Assembly: GCF_007828035.1 (NCBI RefSeq) | Contig: NZ_VITV01000001.1 | Location: forward strand, 372,001 to 436,000 | Origin: Nitrospirillum amazonense | GTDB taxonomy: Bacteria > Pseudomonadota > Alphaproteobacteria > Azospirillales > Azospirillaceae | Direction: 5' to 3' | DNA: 64,000 bases | Shown here: piece after piece, positions 44,275 through 52,784 of the stretch | How positions within the stretch are numbered: position 1 is the first letter of the stretch | Layout of the letters: the number at the start of each line of letters is the position of its first letter | Program-made: the position numbers and the translations under genes | The notes under the pieces: model-generated | Seen by the model: only the letters and a program-made list of their open reading frames with translations | Told to the model about the DNA's origin: nothing | The model's database searches: none

Positions 44275-44458
44275 GATGGCAGGTTCCACCCTGGTTCTCG
44301 TCAATCCATGTCAGGCTGCGCGCGCATGGTGGCATAACTGCGACGAATGATGGCCCCTATTTGGACGGTGGGCGAATCCTATTGCCCGGGGCCAAACGCC
44401 GCGCGCAGAGTGCGCCCGCCCGGTCACGGAGGCCGGTTGGTGTAAGGGTTCCAGAATC

Positions 44459-45130
44459 ATGCAGCAGTCGTTGGATACCGTGCGCGGCGCCTTCGAGGCC
44501 GATAACGCCCCCCTGGTCCCCCGTGTCCGGGCCTTCCTGGCCGATGTCCTGCGCACGCCCGCGTCCCATGCCCGCTTCATAAACGAGCTGTCGTTGATGG
44601 AGCATATGGGCAGCAACAAGATCATGGCGACCCAGCATGGCGCCGGCATGGACCTGCCCACCCTGAAGCACCTGGCGGAAGAGGCACGCCACGCCTTCTT
44701 CTTCAAGCGCCATGCCGAGGGCGTGGCCCGCCGCCCGCTGGACTATGTCCAGGCCGACCTGCTGTCGCCCGCCGCTGGGCGTCTGTATTTCCAGAAGCTG
44801 GACATCGCCGTGGAACAGGCCCTGGCGGGCGAACCGCCCCGCTCCAAAGTGCTGTACCTGCACATGTCGCTGATCGTGGAGTTCCGCGCCGTGTGGTTCT
44901 ACCACCTCTATGAGACGGCGTTGCGCGGGGCGGGATCCAAAATCTCGCTGAAAAGCCTGCTGGCGGAGGAACAGGGCCACCTGTCCGACATGGCGACGCG
45001 GCTGGGCGCCCTGGGCGCGTGGGAACCCGCCCGCCTGGTGCGGATATGCCAGACGGAAACCGCCCTGTTCGGCACTCTGCTGGGCCGTCTGGAACGGGCG
45101 GTCGCCGCCCCCGCAGCCGTGGCGGCCTAA
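44459..45130 (+). CDS. Ferritin-like diiron protein, 223 aa
   Basis: A soluble four-helix protein with ligands expected of a diiron centre: Glu48 (ELSLMEHMGSNKIM), Glu75-x2-His78 (HLAEEARHAFFFKRHAE), Glu141 (LIVEFRAVWFYHLYE) and Glu171-x2-His174 (LLAEEQGHLSDMA). The two EExxH motifs and the aromatic lining suggest an oxidase, hydroxylase or rubrerythrin-like oxygen-binding function. The short interhelical spacing differs from bacterioferritin. Named family not recognised with certainty. No reductase gene lies nearby. Alternative: a TenA/heme-oxygenase-like diiron oxidase. Confidence 0.7.
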   Translation: MQQSLDTVRGAFEADNAPLVPRVRAFLADVLRTPASHARFINELSLMEHMGSNKIMATQHGAGMDLPTLKHLAEEARHAFFFKRHAEGVARRPLDYVQADLLSPAAGRLYFQKLDIAVEQALAGEPPRSKVLYLHMSLIVEFRAVWFYHLYETALRGAGSKISLKSLLAEEQGHLSDMATRLGALGAWEPARLVRICQTETALFGTLLGRLERAVAAPAAVAA

Positions 45131-45516
45131 CCTAAATCACCCATAGCGCCCAGGCGGTTGTGCGCTGCGGGCTGGGACGGATGAGTCCCGGCAGGTTGGC
45201 ATCCATCGATGGCCAGCACGCCGCTACCTTGGCCGCCCGCCGGGTCAGCGGCGCGCCGGCGCGTAGCCTAGAGGCATCCCCGTTGCCGCCTGCTTGGATC
45301 CCCCGCGTGAGGGCGGCTTATTGCTACAGCTAAACCGTGCTTAACCTCCATTATTTGCAATTTACCTGTCACTTTTGATCACATATGCAATTAAGAGATG
45401 TTTTGACTCGCAGTAATCTTTTTTGGTGCTACACCCCGAGAATTGCACCTCTGTGGTTGTGTCGGCGGCCCCTTGCACCACCGGCACCCATGTGCAGCGA
45501 TTCAGAGAGGCCGAAT
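45131..45516. promoter_or_regulatory. 386-bp intergenic region, AT-rich in its second half
   Basis: No gene is supported here. A GGGAC-GGATGA-GTCCC hairpin around 45175-45190 may terminate the diiron gene. From ~45320 to 45420 the sequence becomes AT-rich (TTATTTGCAATTTACC, ATATGCAATTAAGAG), probably the promoter of the 45517 gene, but no clear -35/-10 pair could be assigned. Confidence 0.4.
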
Positions 45517-46512
45517 ATGACGGGGGAAAATGCGCCTGGTTTGAGGCGCCGCATCTTAACCGCGCAACAGAATTCGCCGGCACTGGGGCCACTGGCCCAG
45601 TTGCCGGGTCATTGGGTGGGCAAGGGCCGCGGTTGGAACATGATCGCCTTGCCGGTCGATGCTGCGCATTCCGGGGGGGTGTCGGGCAAGTTCCGTATCC
45701 TGTTCAATCAATTCGATGAAAGCTTGTCCTTCACCCACGAACTAAACGACGTGCCCAATCGCGGCGCGCCCAATGATCAAAAGATCGTAGGGTTGCAGTA
45801 CATCCAGAATGTCACGCAGGTTGCCGCCATCGACTCCATGGGATCGCAGATTTCGCCCCTGAAGGCCGGCGAGGGTATTCACCGTGAGCCGGGGTTCTTC
45901 CTGAACCTGACCAATGAAGTCACGATCAGCGCGAACACCCCGCCCATGAACGGCCTCCCGCTGAATGTCGCGCGTGTGGGCAGTATTCCCCACGGCGACA
46001 CCATCACCACGCTGGGTGTGTCCATCGACGTCACCAACGCGCCCATCAGCCTGGCCCCGGCCACCATCGGTGATTTTTCCGCCCTGCCCATCGGGGCGGG
46101 ACCACGCGACCTCAGCAACCCCTACCTGGCGCCCTACAAACAGTTTCATGACACCCCCTTTAAGGGTGATGTGCCCTCGTCGGGCTTCCCCGGCTTCGAC
46201 CCGACCGACCCGCTCAGCCTGCTGACCTTCCCGGCGGCGGAAACCTTCTCGAAAATGACCGTGCTGCTGATGGATACGACGGTGCAGGGGGGTATCGAGA
46301 ACCTGCCCTTCATCGTCAAGAACGCCAATGCCACGGAGATGCGCTTCGTCCTGTGGGTCGAGGAACTGCCCGGCCATACCCCGGACCAGCCGAAGCTGCA
46401 GTTGCAGTACGCCCAGCGCGTCATCCTGGAGTTCTTCGATTCCCCCGAGTTCCCGGGACGGAAGATCCAGTGGCCGCACATCACCATCAACACCCTGCAA
46501 CTGGTGCCGTGA
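45517..46512 (+). CDS. Uncharacterised protein with LPGHWVGKG motif, 331 aa
   Basis: A soluble beta-rich protein starting at ATG 45517 (AGAGAGG upstream). Landmarks are QLPGHWVGKGRGWNMIALPV, DESLSFTHELNDVPNRG, IVGLQYIQNVTQVAAID and GIHREPGFFLNLTNEVTISA, followed by VARVGSIPHGDTITTLGVSI and a C-terminal LPFIVKNANATEMRFVLWVE. The order of these motifs recalls a family with scattered members in cyanobacteria and Rhizobiales, sometimes labelled heme-binding or nitrobindin-like. I cannot confirm a cofactor. No signal peptide. It lies alone, with a long AT-rich leader. Confidence 0.6.
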   Translation: MTGENAPGLRRRILTAQQNSPALGPLAQLPGHWVGKGRGWNMIALPVDAAHSGGVSGKFRILFNQFDESLSFTHELNDVPNRGAPNDQKIVGLQYIQNVTQVAAIDSMGSQISPLKAGEGIHREPGFFLNLTNEVTISANTPPMNGLPLNVARVGSIPHGDTITTLGVSIDVTNAPISLAPATIGDFSALPIGAGPRDLSNPYLAPYKQFHDTPFKGDVPSSGFPGFDPTDPLSLLTFPAAETFSKMTVLLMDTTVQGGIENLPFIVKNANATEMRFVLWVEELPGHTPDQPKLQLQYAQRVILEFFDSPEFPGRKIQWPHITINTLQLVP

Positions 46513-46610
46513 TACCACTCGCGGCCGAGCCACCGGCCGCCCAACCTGCCGTGGAAGGGGGCCGGGTCAGCTCCGCCGTCCGGTCGCATGGTACCGGACG
46601 GCACCGGCCC

Positions 46611-47480
46611 TTACGCGGTGCCGTCCAGCAGCAGCGGCCAGGCCCAGGCGTTGCGCTCGGTGAACAGGCGCAGATGGCCAATAGCTTTGGACCCGGCCTC
46701 CGCCGGGGTGATGACCCGGTGGCTGATGGTGGCCGCCGGGTAGAAGTCCGCCAGGCGGCGCACCCGTTCCGGCGGCATCATCTCATCATCCGCGATGCCC
46801 ACCAGGGTGACGGCCCCCGTCATGCGATCGGGCATCGGATAGGGCATGGCCCGGCCCCAATCCACCCGGTAAAAGGCGCGTGAGGTGCACCAGCGCCGCC
46901 ACTGCCAGAACACCCCCTTAGGCAAATCCGCGCCCAGGCCCAGCAGCCGCCCCGGCAGATACCCGCAAAGCAGGGTAGCCAGCGGCCCCAGCAGGAACCA
47001 GAAAGCGATGACCGAGGGCATGTAGCTCAGCGGGTGCTTGGTCCAATGCGCGGGACCGGAGGCGACGGCGATCAACCGCGCCACCCGTCCGGCGTTGGCG
47101 TGGAAAGGCAGGCACATGCCACCCAGGGAATGGCCGACCACCCAGATTTCGGCCTCTGGATACCGATCGCATAGCCAGTCCAGCGCCGCCGCCTGGTCGA
47201 CCACACCCCACACCGCCATGGTGGCGTCGGACCGGGTGACCGGCCCGGCGGCCGACGCGCCGAAGTCGCGGTAGTCATAGGTCAGCACCGCCGCGCCCCG
47301 GGCTGCCGCCAGCCAGGCGGCGAAACGCGTGTAGTAGTCGCGCGGCACGCCGGTGGCGCCATGCAGCACCACGGCCAGCCGGGGTTCACGCCCGTCCGGC
47401 GGCAGGGCCAGGCGGCCGGCCAATTGGGCGCCATCCGGGGTGGTGATGTGTACCGATTGGTCGCTTGTATCTTCCGCCAT
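46611..47480 (-). CDS. Alpha/beta hydrolase with membrane-like insert
   Basis: A 289-residue serine hydrolase. RLAVVLHGATGVPRDYYTRF gives the oxyanion HG, nucleophile Ser118 is in IWVVGHSLGGMCLPFHANAG, the acid is in TLVGIADDEMMPPE and a histidine sits in SKAIGHLRLFTERNA. A hydrophobic insert (VIAFWFLLGPLATLLCGYLP, ~155-175) forms the lid. It is divergent from a TetR regulator, with a perfect 11-bp inverted repeat overlapping the promoters, and is its likely target. An esterase or dienelactone-hydrolase-like role is possible. Confidence 0.82.
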   Translation of the reverse strand: MAEDTSDQSVHITTPDGAQLAGRLALPPDGREPRLAVVLHGATGVPRDYYTRFAAWLAAARGAAVLTYDYRDFGASAAGPVTRSDATMAVWGVVDQAAALDWLCDRYPEAEIWVVGHSLGGMCLPFHANAGRVARLIAVASGPAHWTKHPLSYMPSVIAFWFLLGPLATLLCGYLPGRLLGLGADLPKGVFWQWRRWCTSRAFYRVDWGRAMPYPMPDRMTGAVTLVGIADDEMMPPERVRRLADFYPAATISHRVITPAEAGSKAIGHLRLFTERNAWAWPLLLDGTA

Positions 47481-47505
47481 CGACGCGTCCCCCGTCCGCT
47501 GCGAT

Positions 47506-47533
47506 CCGTTCTATGGTGACCGCCATAGAACGG
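47506..47533. promoter_or_regulatory. TetR operator between hydrolase and TetR genes
   Basis: CCGTTCTATGG (47506-47516) and CCATAGAACGG (47523-47533) form a perfect 11-bp dyad with a 6-bp centre. It lies in the 95-bp divergent region, as expected of a TetR operator. Confidence 0.75.
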
Positions 47534-47575
47534 GATATCACTAGACCGACCGACATACAATTGGCATTAAGGGGC

Positions 47576-48124
47576 ATGCCGCGCCTGTCAGATGCCAAGA
47601 AGCTTTTCGTCGATACCGCCGTGACCCTGTTTCGGCGCAAGGGCTACAATGGCGTGGGCCTGAACGAGATCATCGCCGTCAGCGGCGCGCCCAAGGGTTC
47701 GTTCTACCACCACTTCCCAGGCGGCAAGGAAGAGCTGGCGGAAGAGGCAGCCCGCCTGGCCGGGCATCGCATCGCCCGCATGATCGACCAGGCCTTCACC
47801 GACGCCCCCACCTTCGCCGACGGCGTGTACGCCCTGGCCGACACCATCGCCGACTGGTTCGAGGCCTCGGACTGGCGCGATGGCTGCCCCGTCACGGCCT
47901 TGGTCATCGGCGCCATCCCCGACTCCGCGCGCCTGTCCGCCGTGGTGGCGGAGGTGCTGGAGGACTGGGCCGTGCGCACGGCAGGCCATGCCGAGCGCCT
48001 GGGCGTCAGCGACCCGCGGGAGCGGGCGGCGCGCTTTTTCATCGCGCTGGAGGGCGCCTGGCTGCTGGCCCGGGTGCAACGCACCCGTGCGCCGTTCAAG
48101 CTGGCGGCCGCCATGGTGCTGTGA
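47576..48124 (+). CDS. TetR-family repressor (LmrA/YxaF type)
   Basis: A 182-residue regulator. The HTH covers residues 4-50 (RLSDAKKLFVDTAVTLFRRK, GYNGVGLNEIIAVSGAPKGS, FYHHFPGGKEELAEEAARLA). The ligand domain carries ADWFEASDWRDGCPVTALVI and ERAARFFIALEGAWLLARVQ, the LmrA/YxaF subgroup. ATG 47576 has AAGGGG upstream; an extension to 47465 would cover the operator dyad, so it is rejected. The adjacent dyad and the divergent hydrolase suggest that the hydrolase product or substrate is the inducer. Confidence 0.88.
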   Translation: MPRLSDAKKLFVDTAVTLFRRKGYNGVGLNEIIAVSGAPKGSFYHHFPGGKEELAEEAARLAGHRIARMIDQAFTDAPTFADGVYALADTIADWFEASDWRDGCPVTALVIGAIPDSARLSAVVAEVLEDWAVRTAGHAERLGVSDPRERAARFFIALEGAWLLARVQRTRAPFKLAAAMVL

Positions 48125-48162
48125 GAGCGTTTCCCGTGCACGAGGCGAAGGGGGCGTCCACC

Positions 48163-48858
48163 ATGCGTATGCTAGGCCTGATCGGCGGGATGAGCTGGGA
48201 AAGCACCACGCTCTATTACCGGCATCTCAACACCATTGCCCGTGACCGGCTGGGCGGGCTGCATTCCGCCCGCGTGCTGCTGTGGTCGGTGGATTTCGCC
48301 GAGGTGGCGGCCAAGCAGCATGCGGGTGACTGGGCAGGCGCCGGGGCCCTGATGGCCGATGCCGCCCGCCGCCTGCAGGATGCGGGTGCCGAGGCGCTGA
48401 TGATCGGCACCAACACCATGCACAAGTCGGCGGACGCCGTACGCGCCGCGACCAGCATCCCCCTGCTGCACATCGCCGACGCCACCGGCCGCGCCCTGAA
48501 GGCCGCCGGCAGCACCCGCCCGGTCCTATTGGCCACCCGCTATACCATGGAGCAGGACTTCTACCGCGGCCACCTGGCCCAGCACTATGGCGTGGATGCC
48601 CTGGTGCCGGATGCCGCCGGCCGGGACACCGTCCACCGCGTCATCTACGAGGAACTGTGCCGGGGCATCGTGCTGCCCGGCTCCAAGGCCGCCATCCTGG
48701 CGGAGGTGGATCGCCTGCGCGCGGCTGGTGCCGATGGCGTCATCCTGGGCTGCACGGAAATCGGCATGATCATGGGTCAGGACGACAGTGATCTGCCAGT
48801 ATTCGATACAACGCGACTGCATGCTGAAATGGCCATGGACTTCGCGTTAACAGATTAA
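48163..48858 (+). CDS. Aspartate/glutamate racemase family protein (YgeA type)
   Basis: A 231-residue PLP-independent racemase. MLGLIGGMSWESTTLYYRHL starts the fold; the two catalytic positions are Thr in ALMIGTNTMHKSADAV and Cys in GVILGCTEIGMIMGQ. Replacement of the first Cys by Thr is characteristic of the YgeA group, which racemises a broad range of amino acids. It lies 38 bp downstream of the TetR gene, so it may be co-transcribed and share its dyad. ATG 48163 preferred over 48121. Confidence 0.87.
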   Translation: MRMLGLIGGMSWESTTLYYRHLNTIARDRLGGLHSARVLLWSVDFAEVAAKQHAGDWAGAGALMADAARRLQDAGAEALMIGTNTMHKSADAVRAATSIPLLHIADATGRALKAAGSTRPVLLATRYTMEQDFYRGHLAQHYGVDALVPDAAGRDTVHRVIYEELCRGIVLPGSKAAILAEVDRLRAAGADGVILGCTEIGMIMGQDDSDLPVFDTTRLHAEMAMDFALTD

Positions 48859-48941
48859 TATCTGAATGTTTTACGCCTATGGATTGCAATCCTCCATAGG
48901 AACGCTAGCATGGCGCCAGCGCGTCGGTTGGCGGGGTATGG

Positions 48942-49472
48942 GTGTTGTCCAGGTGGGTGAAGGGGGCCTTAGGCCTGGCCATCGTGGCCATCGTCGTTGC
49001 CGGATGGAATCTGGTCAGCGTCACCCTGCCCGTGGCCCGCGCGCTGGACCAGGATCCACGCAACACCCCGGTCCATATCGTCACCTATCACCGGGCCCTG
49101 GTGCTGCCGGGCACCCTGGTGGTGGACGTCTGGGGCACGGCGCCCACGGCCACACCGCTGGATGTGCTGCGCGTCCTGATGCAAGCCGCCGCCACCTTGC
49201 ATGAGCGCAGTTATGACACCGTGGTCCTGGCCTATCGCGGCCGGCCCCGCTTCACCCTGCCCGGCTTTTACTTCCAACAGCTGGGCCATGATTACGGCCA
49301 AGGCGAGAATGCCACCGCCCTGATTCGGACCCTGCCGCAGAACGTGCGCACCCTGGACGGCAATGCCGCGTTCGAGACCTGGACCGGCGGCATGCTGGGT
49401 GTCCTGGACCGGCAGATGGACGACGTGCTGACCTTCAGCCGGCGCTGGTGGATGGAACCCCACACCTCTTGA
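48942..49472 (+). CDS. Hypothetical membrane-anchored or exported protein, 176 aa
   Basis: An N-terminal hydrophobic segment (VKGALGLAIVAIVVAGWNLV) precedes a mature domain with alternating strands and helices (VHIVTYHRALVLPGTLVVDV, LRVLMQAAATLHERSYDTVV, LAYRGRPRFTLPGFYFQQLG). Not recognised. The start is GTG 48942, or GTG 48957 at VKG; no ATG is available. Its 3' end is part of a 16-bp tandem repeat that reproduces the stop codon. Confidence 0.6.
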   Translation: MLSRWVKGALGLAIVAIVVAGWNLVSVTLPVARALDQDPRNTPVHIVTYHRALVLPGTLVVDVWGTAPTATPLDVLRVLMQAAATLHERSYDTVVLAYRGRPRFTLPGFYFQQLGHDYGQGENATALIRTLPQNVRTLDGNAAFETWTGGMLGVLDRQMDDVLTFSRRWWMEPHTS

Positions 49473-49504
49473 GCCCGATACCTCTTGAGCCCGATACCTC
49501 TTGA
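49464..49504 (+). repeat. 16-bp tandem repeat with the stop codon in each copy
   Basis: ACCTCTTGAGCCCGAT is present 2.5 times in tandem. The first copy supplies the last two codons and the TGA of the 48942 gene, and later copies repeat TGA downstream. Confidence 0.9.
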
Positions 49505-49510
49505 AACGTG

Positions 49511-50371
49511 CTACCGCTCTCGCACAAGGTGCACGCCGCCCACGGTGCGCTCCAGACTGGCCAGCACGTCCGGAGGCAAGGGCCCCGCCGGCGCCTCCAG
49601 TCCCATCACCCCGTAGCGGCCGGCCAACAGGGCTGGCGCCAGGCACCACCACACCTGGTCGCGTGCCACGCCGGGATGATCGGCCAGATAGGCGTCGGCC
49701 GCTTGGTCAATATCATCCAACAGGGCCGCGGCGACGCCCCACTCCCCATAGAGCGCCGCGATGGCCTGGCGCAATCTGGCGGCGTTTTGGCGGCGGGCGG
49801 CCAGGATGGCTTCCACCGTGGCATCCCCCAGGTCAGGCGGCGTCACGGTCACGCCGTCCTGGGCCAGATTGGGAATCTGGCCACGGACAGCGTCCATCTG
49901 CGCCGTCAGGTGGGCGCGGGCATCGGCCGTGTCGCGCGGGTCCAGGCTGTTGGTCGAATGGAATTCCACCACCCCGCCGGGCGCCACAATCTTGCGCCGT
50001 CCCGCCAGGAAGGGCAGCAGGGCGCAGGCGGAGGCGCATCGCCCCTGGACCATCACGTCCAACTGCCGCCCATGGATCAGGCGGGCCATTTCCAGAGCGA
50101 CCGCCACGTCGCCGCCCCCGGAATCCAACACCAGCGTCCGTGTCTCCGGCGTCAGGTTACGCGCCAACAAGTCAGCGTCGCCGAGCGGATGCTCGCCCGG
50201 CAGGAAGCGCCGGGGCAGGATTTCACCGTGGAAGGCCAAGGTGGCGGCGTCCACCCTCTGCCACGCCCTGTCCTGATAGGCCTGGGCGCGTACCACCATC
50301 GGATGCAGCAGGGCCACGGTCAGCAGGCTGGCCCACAGGAGCCGGCACCTCACGGCGTGGCCGGGGGACAA
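49511..50371 (-). CDS. Exported ClpP-fold protein, 286 aa
   Basis: A hydrophobic leader (RLLWASLLTVALLHPMVVRA) is followed by a ClpP/crotonase-like domain: TRTLVLDSGGGDVAVALEMA (the GGG oxyanion loop), then VMVQGRCASACALLPFLAGR with Ser114 in the nucleophile position and PGGVVEFHST with His138. The second half (ILAARRQNAARLRQAIAALY) is helical. It resembles periplasmic ClpP-like serine proteases of unknown function that carry CxSAC around the nucleophile. The start is uncertain: TTG 50371 or GTG 50353, neither with a strong Shine-Dalgarno. Confidence 0.72.
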   Translation of the reverse strand: MSPGHAVRCRLLWASLLTVALLHPMVVRAQAYQDRAWQRVDAATLAFHGEILPRRFLPGEHPLGDADLLARNLTPETRTLVLDSGGGDVAVALEMARLIHGRQLDVMVQGRCASACALLPFLAGRRKIVAPGGVVEFHSTNSLDPRDTADARAHLTAQMDAVRGQIPNLAQDGVTVTPPDLGDATVEAILAARRQNAARLRQAIAALYGEWGVAAALLDDIDQAADAYLADHPGVARDQVWWCLAPALLAGRYGVMGLEAPAGPLPPDVLASLERTVGGVHLVRER

Positions 50372-50539
50372 TGCGGGCGGCGCGGAAGATCGTGCATGGA
50401 CGGCCTGGAATGGTTGCGATCAGCGCATCACGGGGGTCGCCGCATGGAACTGACACGATAGCTTGCTACTCTACCCGCAGCGCCCAGGCCCCCGATAGAG
50501 CGGCCAAGGGTGTATTCCATTGCATCGAGGAGGATCGTC

Positions 50540-50971
50540 ATGGCCCAGTTGAAGCGCACCGCGAACGCCGTCTGGCACGGGACCGGGAAGGATGGCGACG
50601 GCACCCTGACGACGCAGAGCGCCACGCTGTCCAGCGTGCCCTATTCCTACATCGCCCGCTTCGGCGATGGCAAAGGCACCAACCCCGAGGAACTGATCGC
50701 CGCCGCCCATGCCGGCTGCTTCAGCATGGCGCTGGCCTTCATGCTGTCAGGCGCCGGCTTCACCCCGGAAGAGATCAAGTCCGACGCCGTGCTGACCATG
50801 GAAGGCGAAGGCGGCGGCTGGCGCATTTCCGCTGTCAAGCTGACGGTGCGCGCCAAGATTCCGGGCATCGAGCCCGGCAAGTTCCAGGACCTGGCCGCCG
50901 AGGCCAAGGCCAACTGCCCGGTGTCGCGGGTGCTAAACGCCGAGATCACGCTCGACGCCGCCCTGGCCTGA
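50540..50971 (+). CDS. osmC: OsmC family peroxiredoxin
   Basis: A 143-residue thiol peroxidase that reduces organic hydroperoxides and is usually stress-induced. Peroxidatic Cys60 is in NPEELIAAAHAGCFSMALAF, and resolving Cys126 is in LAAEAKANCPVSRVLNAEI. The sequence VWHGTGKDGDGTLTTQS at the N-terminus is typical of OsmC rather than Ohr. The start at 50540 has GAGGAGG. A rho-independent terminator follows. Confidence 0.93.
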   Translation: MAQLKRTANAVWHGTGKDGDGTLTTQSATLSSVPYSYIARFGDGKGTNPEELIAAAHAGCFSMALAFMLSGAGFTPEEIKSDAVLTMEGEGGGWRISAVKLTVRAKIPGIEPGKFQDLAAEAKANCPVSRVLNAEITLDAALA

Positions 50972-50995
50972 TCAGAACGGCCCAGCGCCAAAAAC

Positions 50996-51030
50996 AACGG
51001 GCGGGGCCTCGCGCTCCCGCCCGTTTTATT
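50996..51030 (+). terminator. Rho-independent terminator after osmC
   Basis: AACGGGCGGG (50996-51005) and CCCGCCCGTT (51016-51025) form a 10-bp stem followed by TTATTT. It also lies 19 bp from the end of the convergent DAHP synthase gene. Confidence 0.88.
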
Positions 51031-51048
51031 TCGATGGCGAAACAGTCC

Positions 51049-52443
51049 TTATTCGGCTGCCTCGGTCCGGCGCGGCTGGCCGGACCGGCTGGCCTTCAGT
51101 CCCTCGGCCACCAGGAACGCCAATTCCAGCGCCTGGTTCGCGTTCAGGCGCGGGTCGCAGGCGGTATGGTAGCGCTGGGCCAACGCGTGCTCGGTGATGG
51201 CCTGGGCGCCGCCCGTGCACTCCGTGACGTCCTGGCCCGTCATTTCGAAATGCACGCCGCCGGCATGCACGCCCTCGCCCCGGCAGGCGTCGAAGAAGCC
51301 GCGCACTTCGGCCAGGATGCGCTCGAACGGGCGCGTCTTGTAGCCGGTGGCCGACTTGATGGTGTTGCCGTGCATGGGGTCGCAACTCCACACCACGGTG
51401 CGGCCTTCGTCGCGCACCCGGCGCAGCAGCGGCGCCAGCTTGTCCGACACCTTGTCATGGCCCATGCGGGCGATCAGGGTCAGGCGGCCGGCCTCGTCCG
51501 TCGGGTTCAGGATGTCGATCAGGCGGATCAGCTCATCCGGGTCCGTGGTCGGGCCGCACTTCAGGCCAATGGGGTTCTTCACGCCACGCAGGAATTCCAC
51601 ATGCGCGCCATCGGGCTGGCGGGTGCGGTCCCCGATCCACAGCATGTGGGCGGAGACGTCGTACCAGTCGCCGGTGGTGCTGTCGACGCGGGTCAGCGCC
51701 TGCTCATAGGGCAGCAGCAGCGCCTCATGGCTGGTGAAGAACTCCGTCTCGCGGATCTGGGCGGTGGTCTCCGCCGTGATGCCGCAGGCAGCCATAAAGG
51801 CCAGCGCCTCATCCAGGCGGTTGGCCAGGTCGCGGTACCGCTCTCCCTGCGGGCTGCGGTCGACGAAGCCCAGGTTCCACTGGTGCACCTTGTGCAGGTC
51901 GGCATAGCCGCCCTGGGCGAAGGCGCGCAGCAGGTTCAGCGTGCTGGCGGCCTGGTTGTAGGCCTGCACCATACGCTCCGGATCCGGCACCCGCGCCTCG
52001 GCCGTGAAGTCGAAGCCGTTGATGATGTCGCCGCGGTAGGAGGGCAGTGAGACGCCGCCAATATCCTCCAGGTCGGCGGAGCGCGGCTTGGCGAACTGGC
52101 CGGCCATGCGGCCCACCTTCACCACTGGCGTGGCGCCGCCGAAGGTCAGCACCACGGCCATCTGCAGCATCACGCGGAAGGTGTCGCGGATGTTGTTGGG
52201 ATGGAACTCCGCGAAACTTTCGGCGCAATCGCCGCCCTGCAGCAGGAAGCCCTGGCCCTTGGCCACTCGCGCCAAGTGGTCCTTCAGGCGCCGCGCCTCG
52301 CCGGCGAAGACCAACGGCGGATAATTGGCGAGGCGGGCCTCCACGGCTTGCAGGCGCTGGGTGTCCGGATAGGCCGGCATCTGCCGCACTTCCCGAGACC
52401 GCCAGCTATCGGGCGCCCAGCGCCCCGCCTTATCCAGTGCCAT
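51049..52443 (-). CDS. 3-deoxy-7-phosphoheptulonate synthase, class II
   Basis: A 464-residue enzyme condensing PEP and erythrose-4-phosphate, the first step of the shikimate pathway. Class II marks: [20 protein letters not shown] (67-86, with metal-binding Cys73), [60 protein letters not shown] and [20 protein letters not shown]. Length and order equal plant/Pseudomonas-type class II enzymes. Transcribed convergently with osmC and divergently from the subtilisin gene across a 341-bp gap. Confidence 0.97.
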   Translation of the reverse strand: MALDKAGRWAPDSWRSREVRQMPAYPDTQRLQAVEARLANYPPLVFAGEARRLKDHLARVAKGQGFLLQGGDCAESFAEFHPNNIRDTFRVMLQMAVVLTFGGATPVVKVGRMAGQFAKPRSADLEDIGGVSLPSYRGDIINGFDFTAEARVPDPERMVQAYNQAASTLNLLRAFAQGGYADLHKVHQWNLGFVDRSPQGERYRDLANRLDEALAFMAACGITAETTAQIRETEFFTSHEALLLPYEQALTRVDSTTGDWYDVSAHMLWIGDRTRQPDGAHVEFLRGVKNPIGLKCGPTTDPDELIRLIDILNPTDEAGRLTLIARMGHDKVSDKLAPLLRRVRDEGRTVVWSCDPMHGNTIKSATGYKTRPFERILAEVRGFFDACRGEGVHAGGVHFEMTGQDVTECTGGAQAITEHALAQRYHTACDPRLNANQALELAFLVAEGLKASRSGQPRRTEAAE

Positions 52444-52784
52444 GACCCACCTCGTGAAACCCGAAAGCCAGCCTGAATTCCAAGACTTTAAGAGTAGCGA
52501 CGGAGGTATCCGACGGTCGCGGGCGCGAACGCCCCTTCAAGTCTGGCAGCAAGCCGGTCTCGTTATGTACTGCCCTGTTTTATACTTTTCCAGTCTTCTT
52601 GAGGCCCTTTCACGCATTACTGTTACCCGGCAAACGCGGTTGCCGGTCGCGCCACCCCTTGAACAAAGCCCTACCCTATCCAGATGGCCGAGTCCCGGCC
52701 TAGGCAAGATGGCTTAGACTGTTCCCCTTCACGGGTCCAAAACGGGCCGGCCATGGGTCGTCAAAGGCGATCGGGAGAGGCGGT
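52444..52784. promoter_or_regulatory. 341-bp divergent gap between DAHP synthase and subtilisin genes
   Basis: No gene is supported. The middle (52560-52640) is relatively AT-rich and probably holds promoters for both genes. No clear operator dyad, leader peptide or riboswitch was found, although a Trp/Phe leader would be conceivable upstream of a DAHP synthase. Confidence 0.35.

Noticed and set aside
42118-44337. 739-codon plus-strand frame over the FecR/DUF6600 gene
   Set aside because: Shadow of a low-complexity Pro/Gln/His-rich gene; Arg/Gly/Val-rich with no domain.
49501-52050. 849-codon plus-strand frame spanning osmC and the DAHP synthase
   Set aside because: Crosses several well-identified genes in other frames; composition is that of a shadow.
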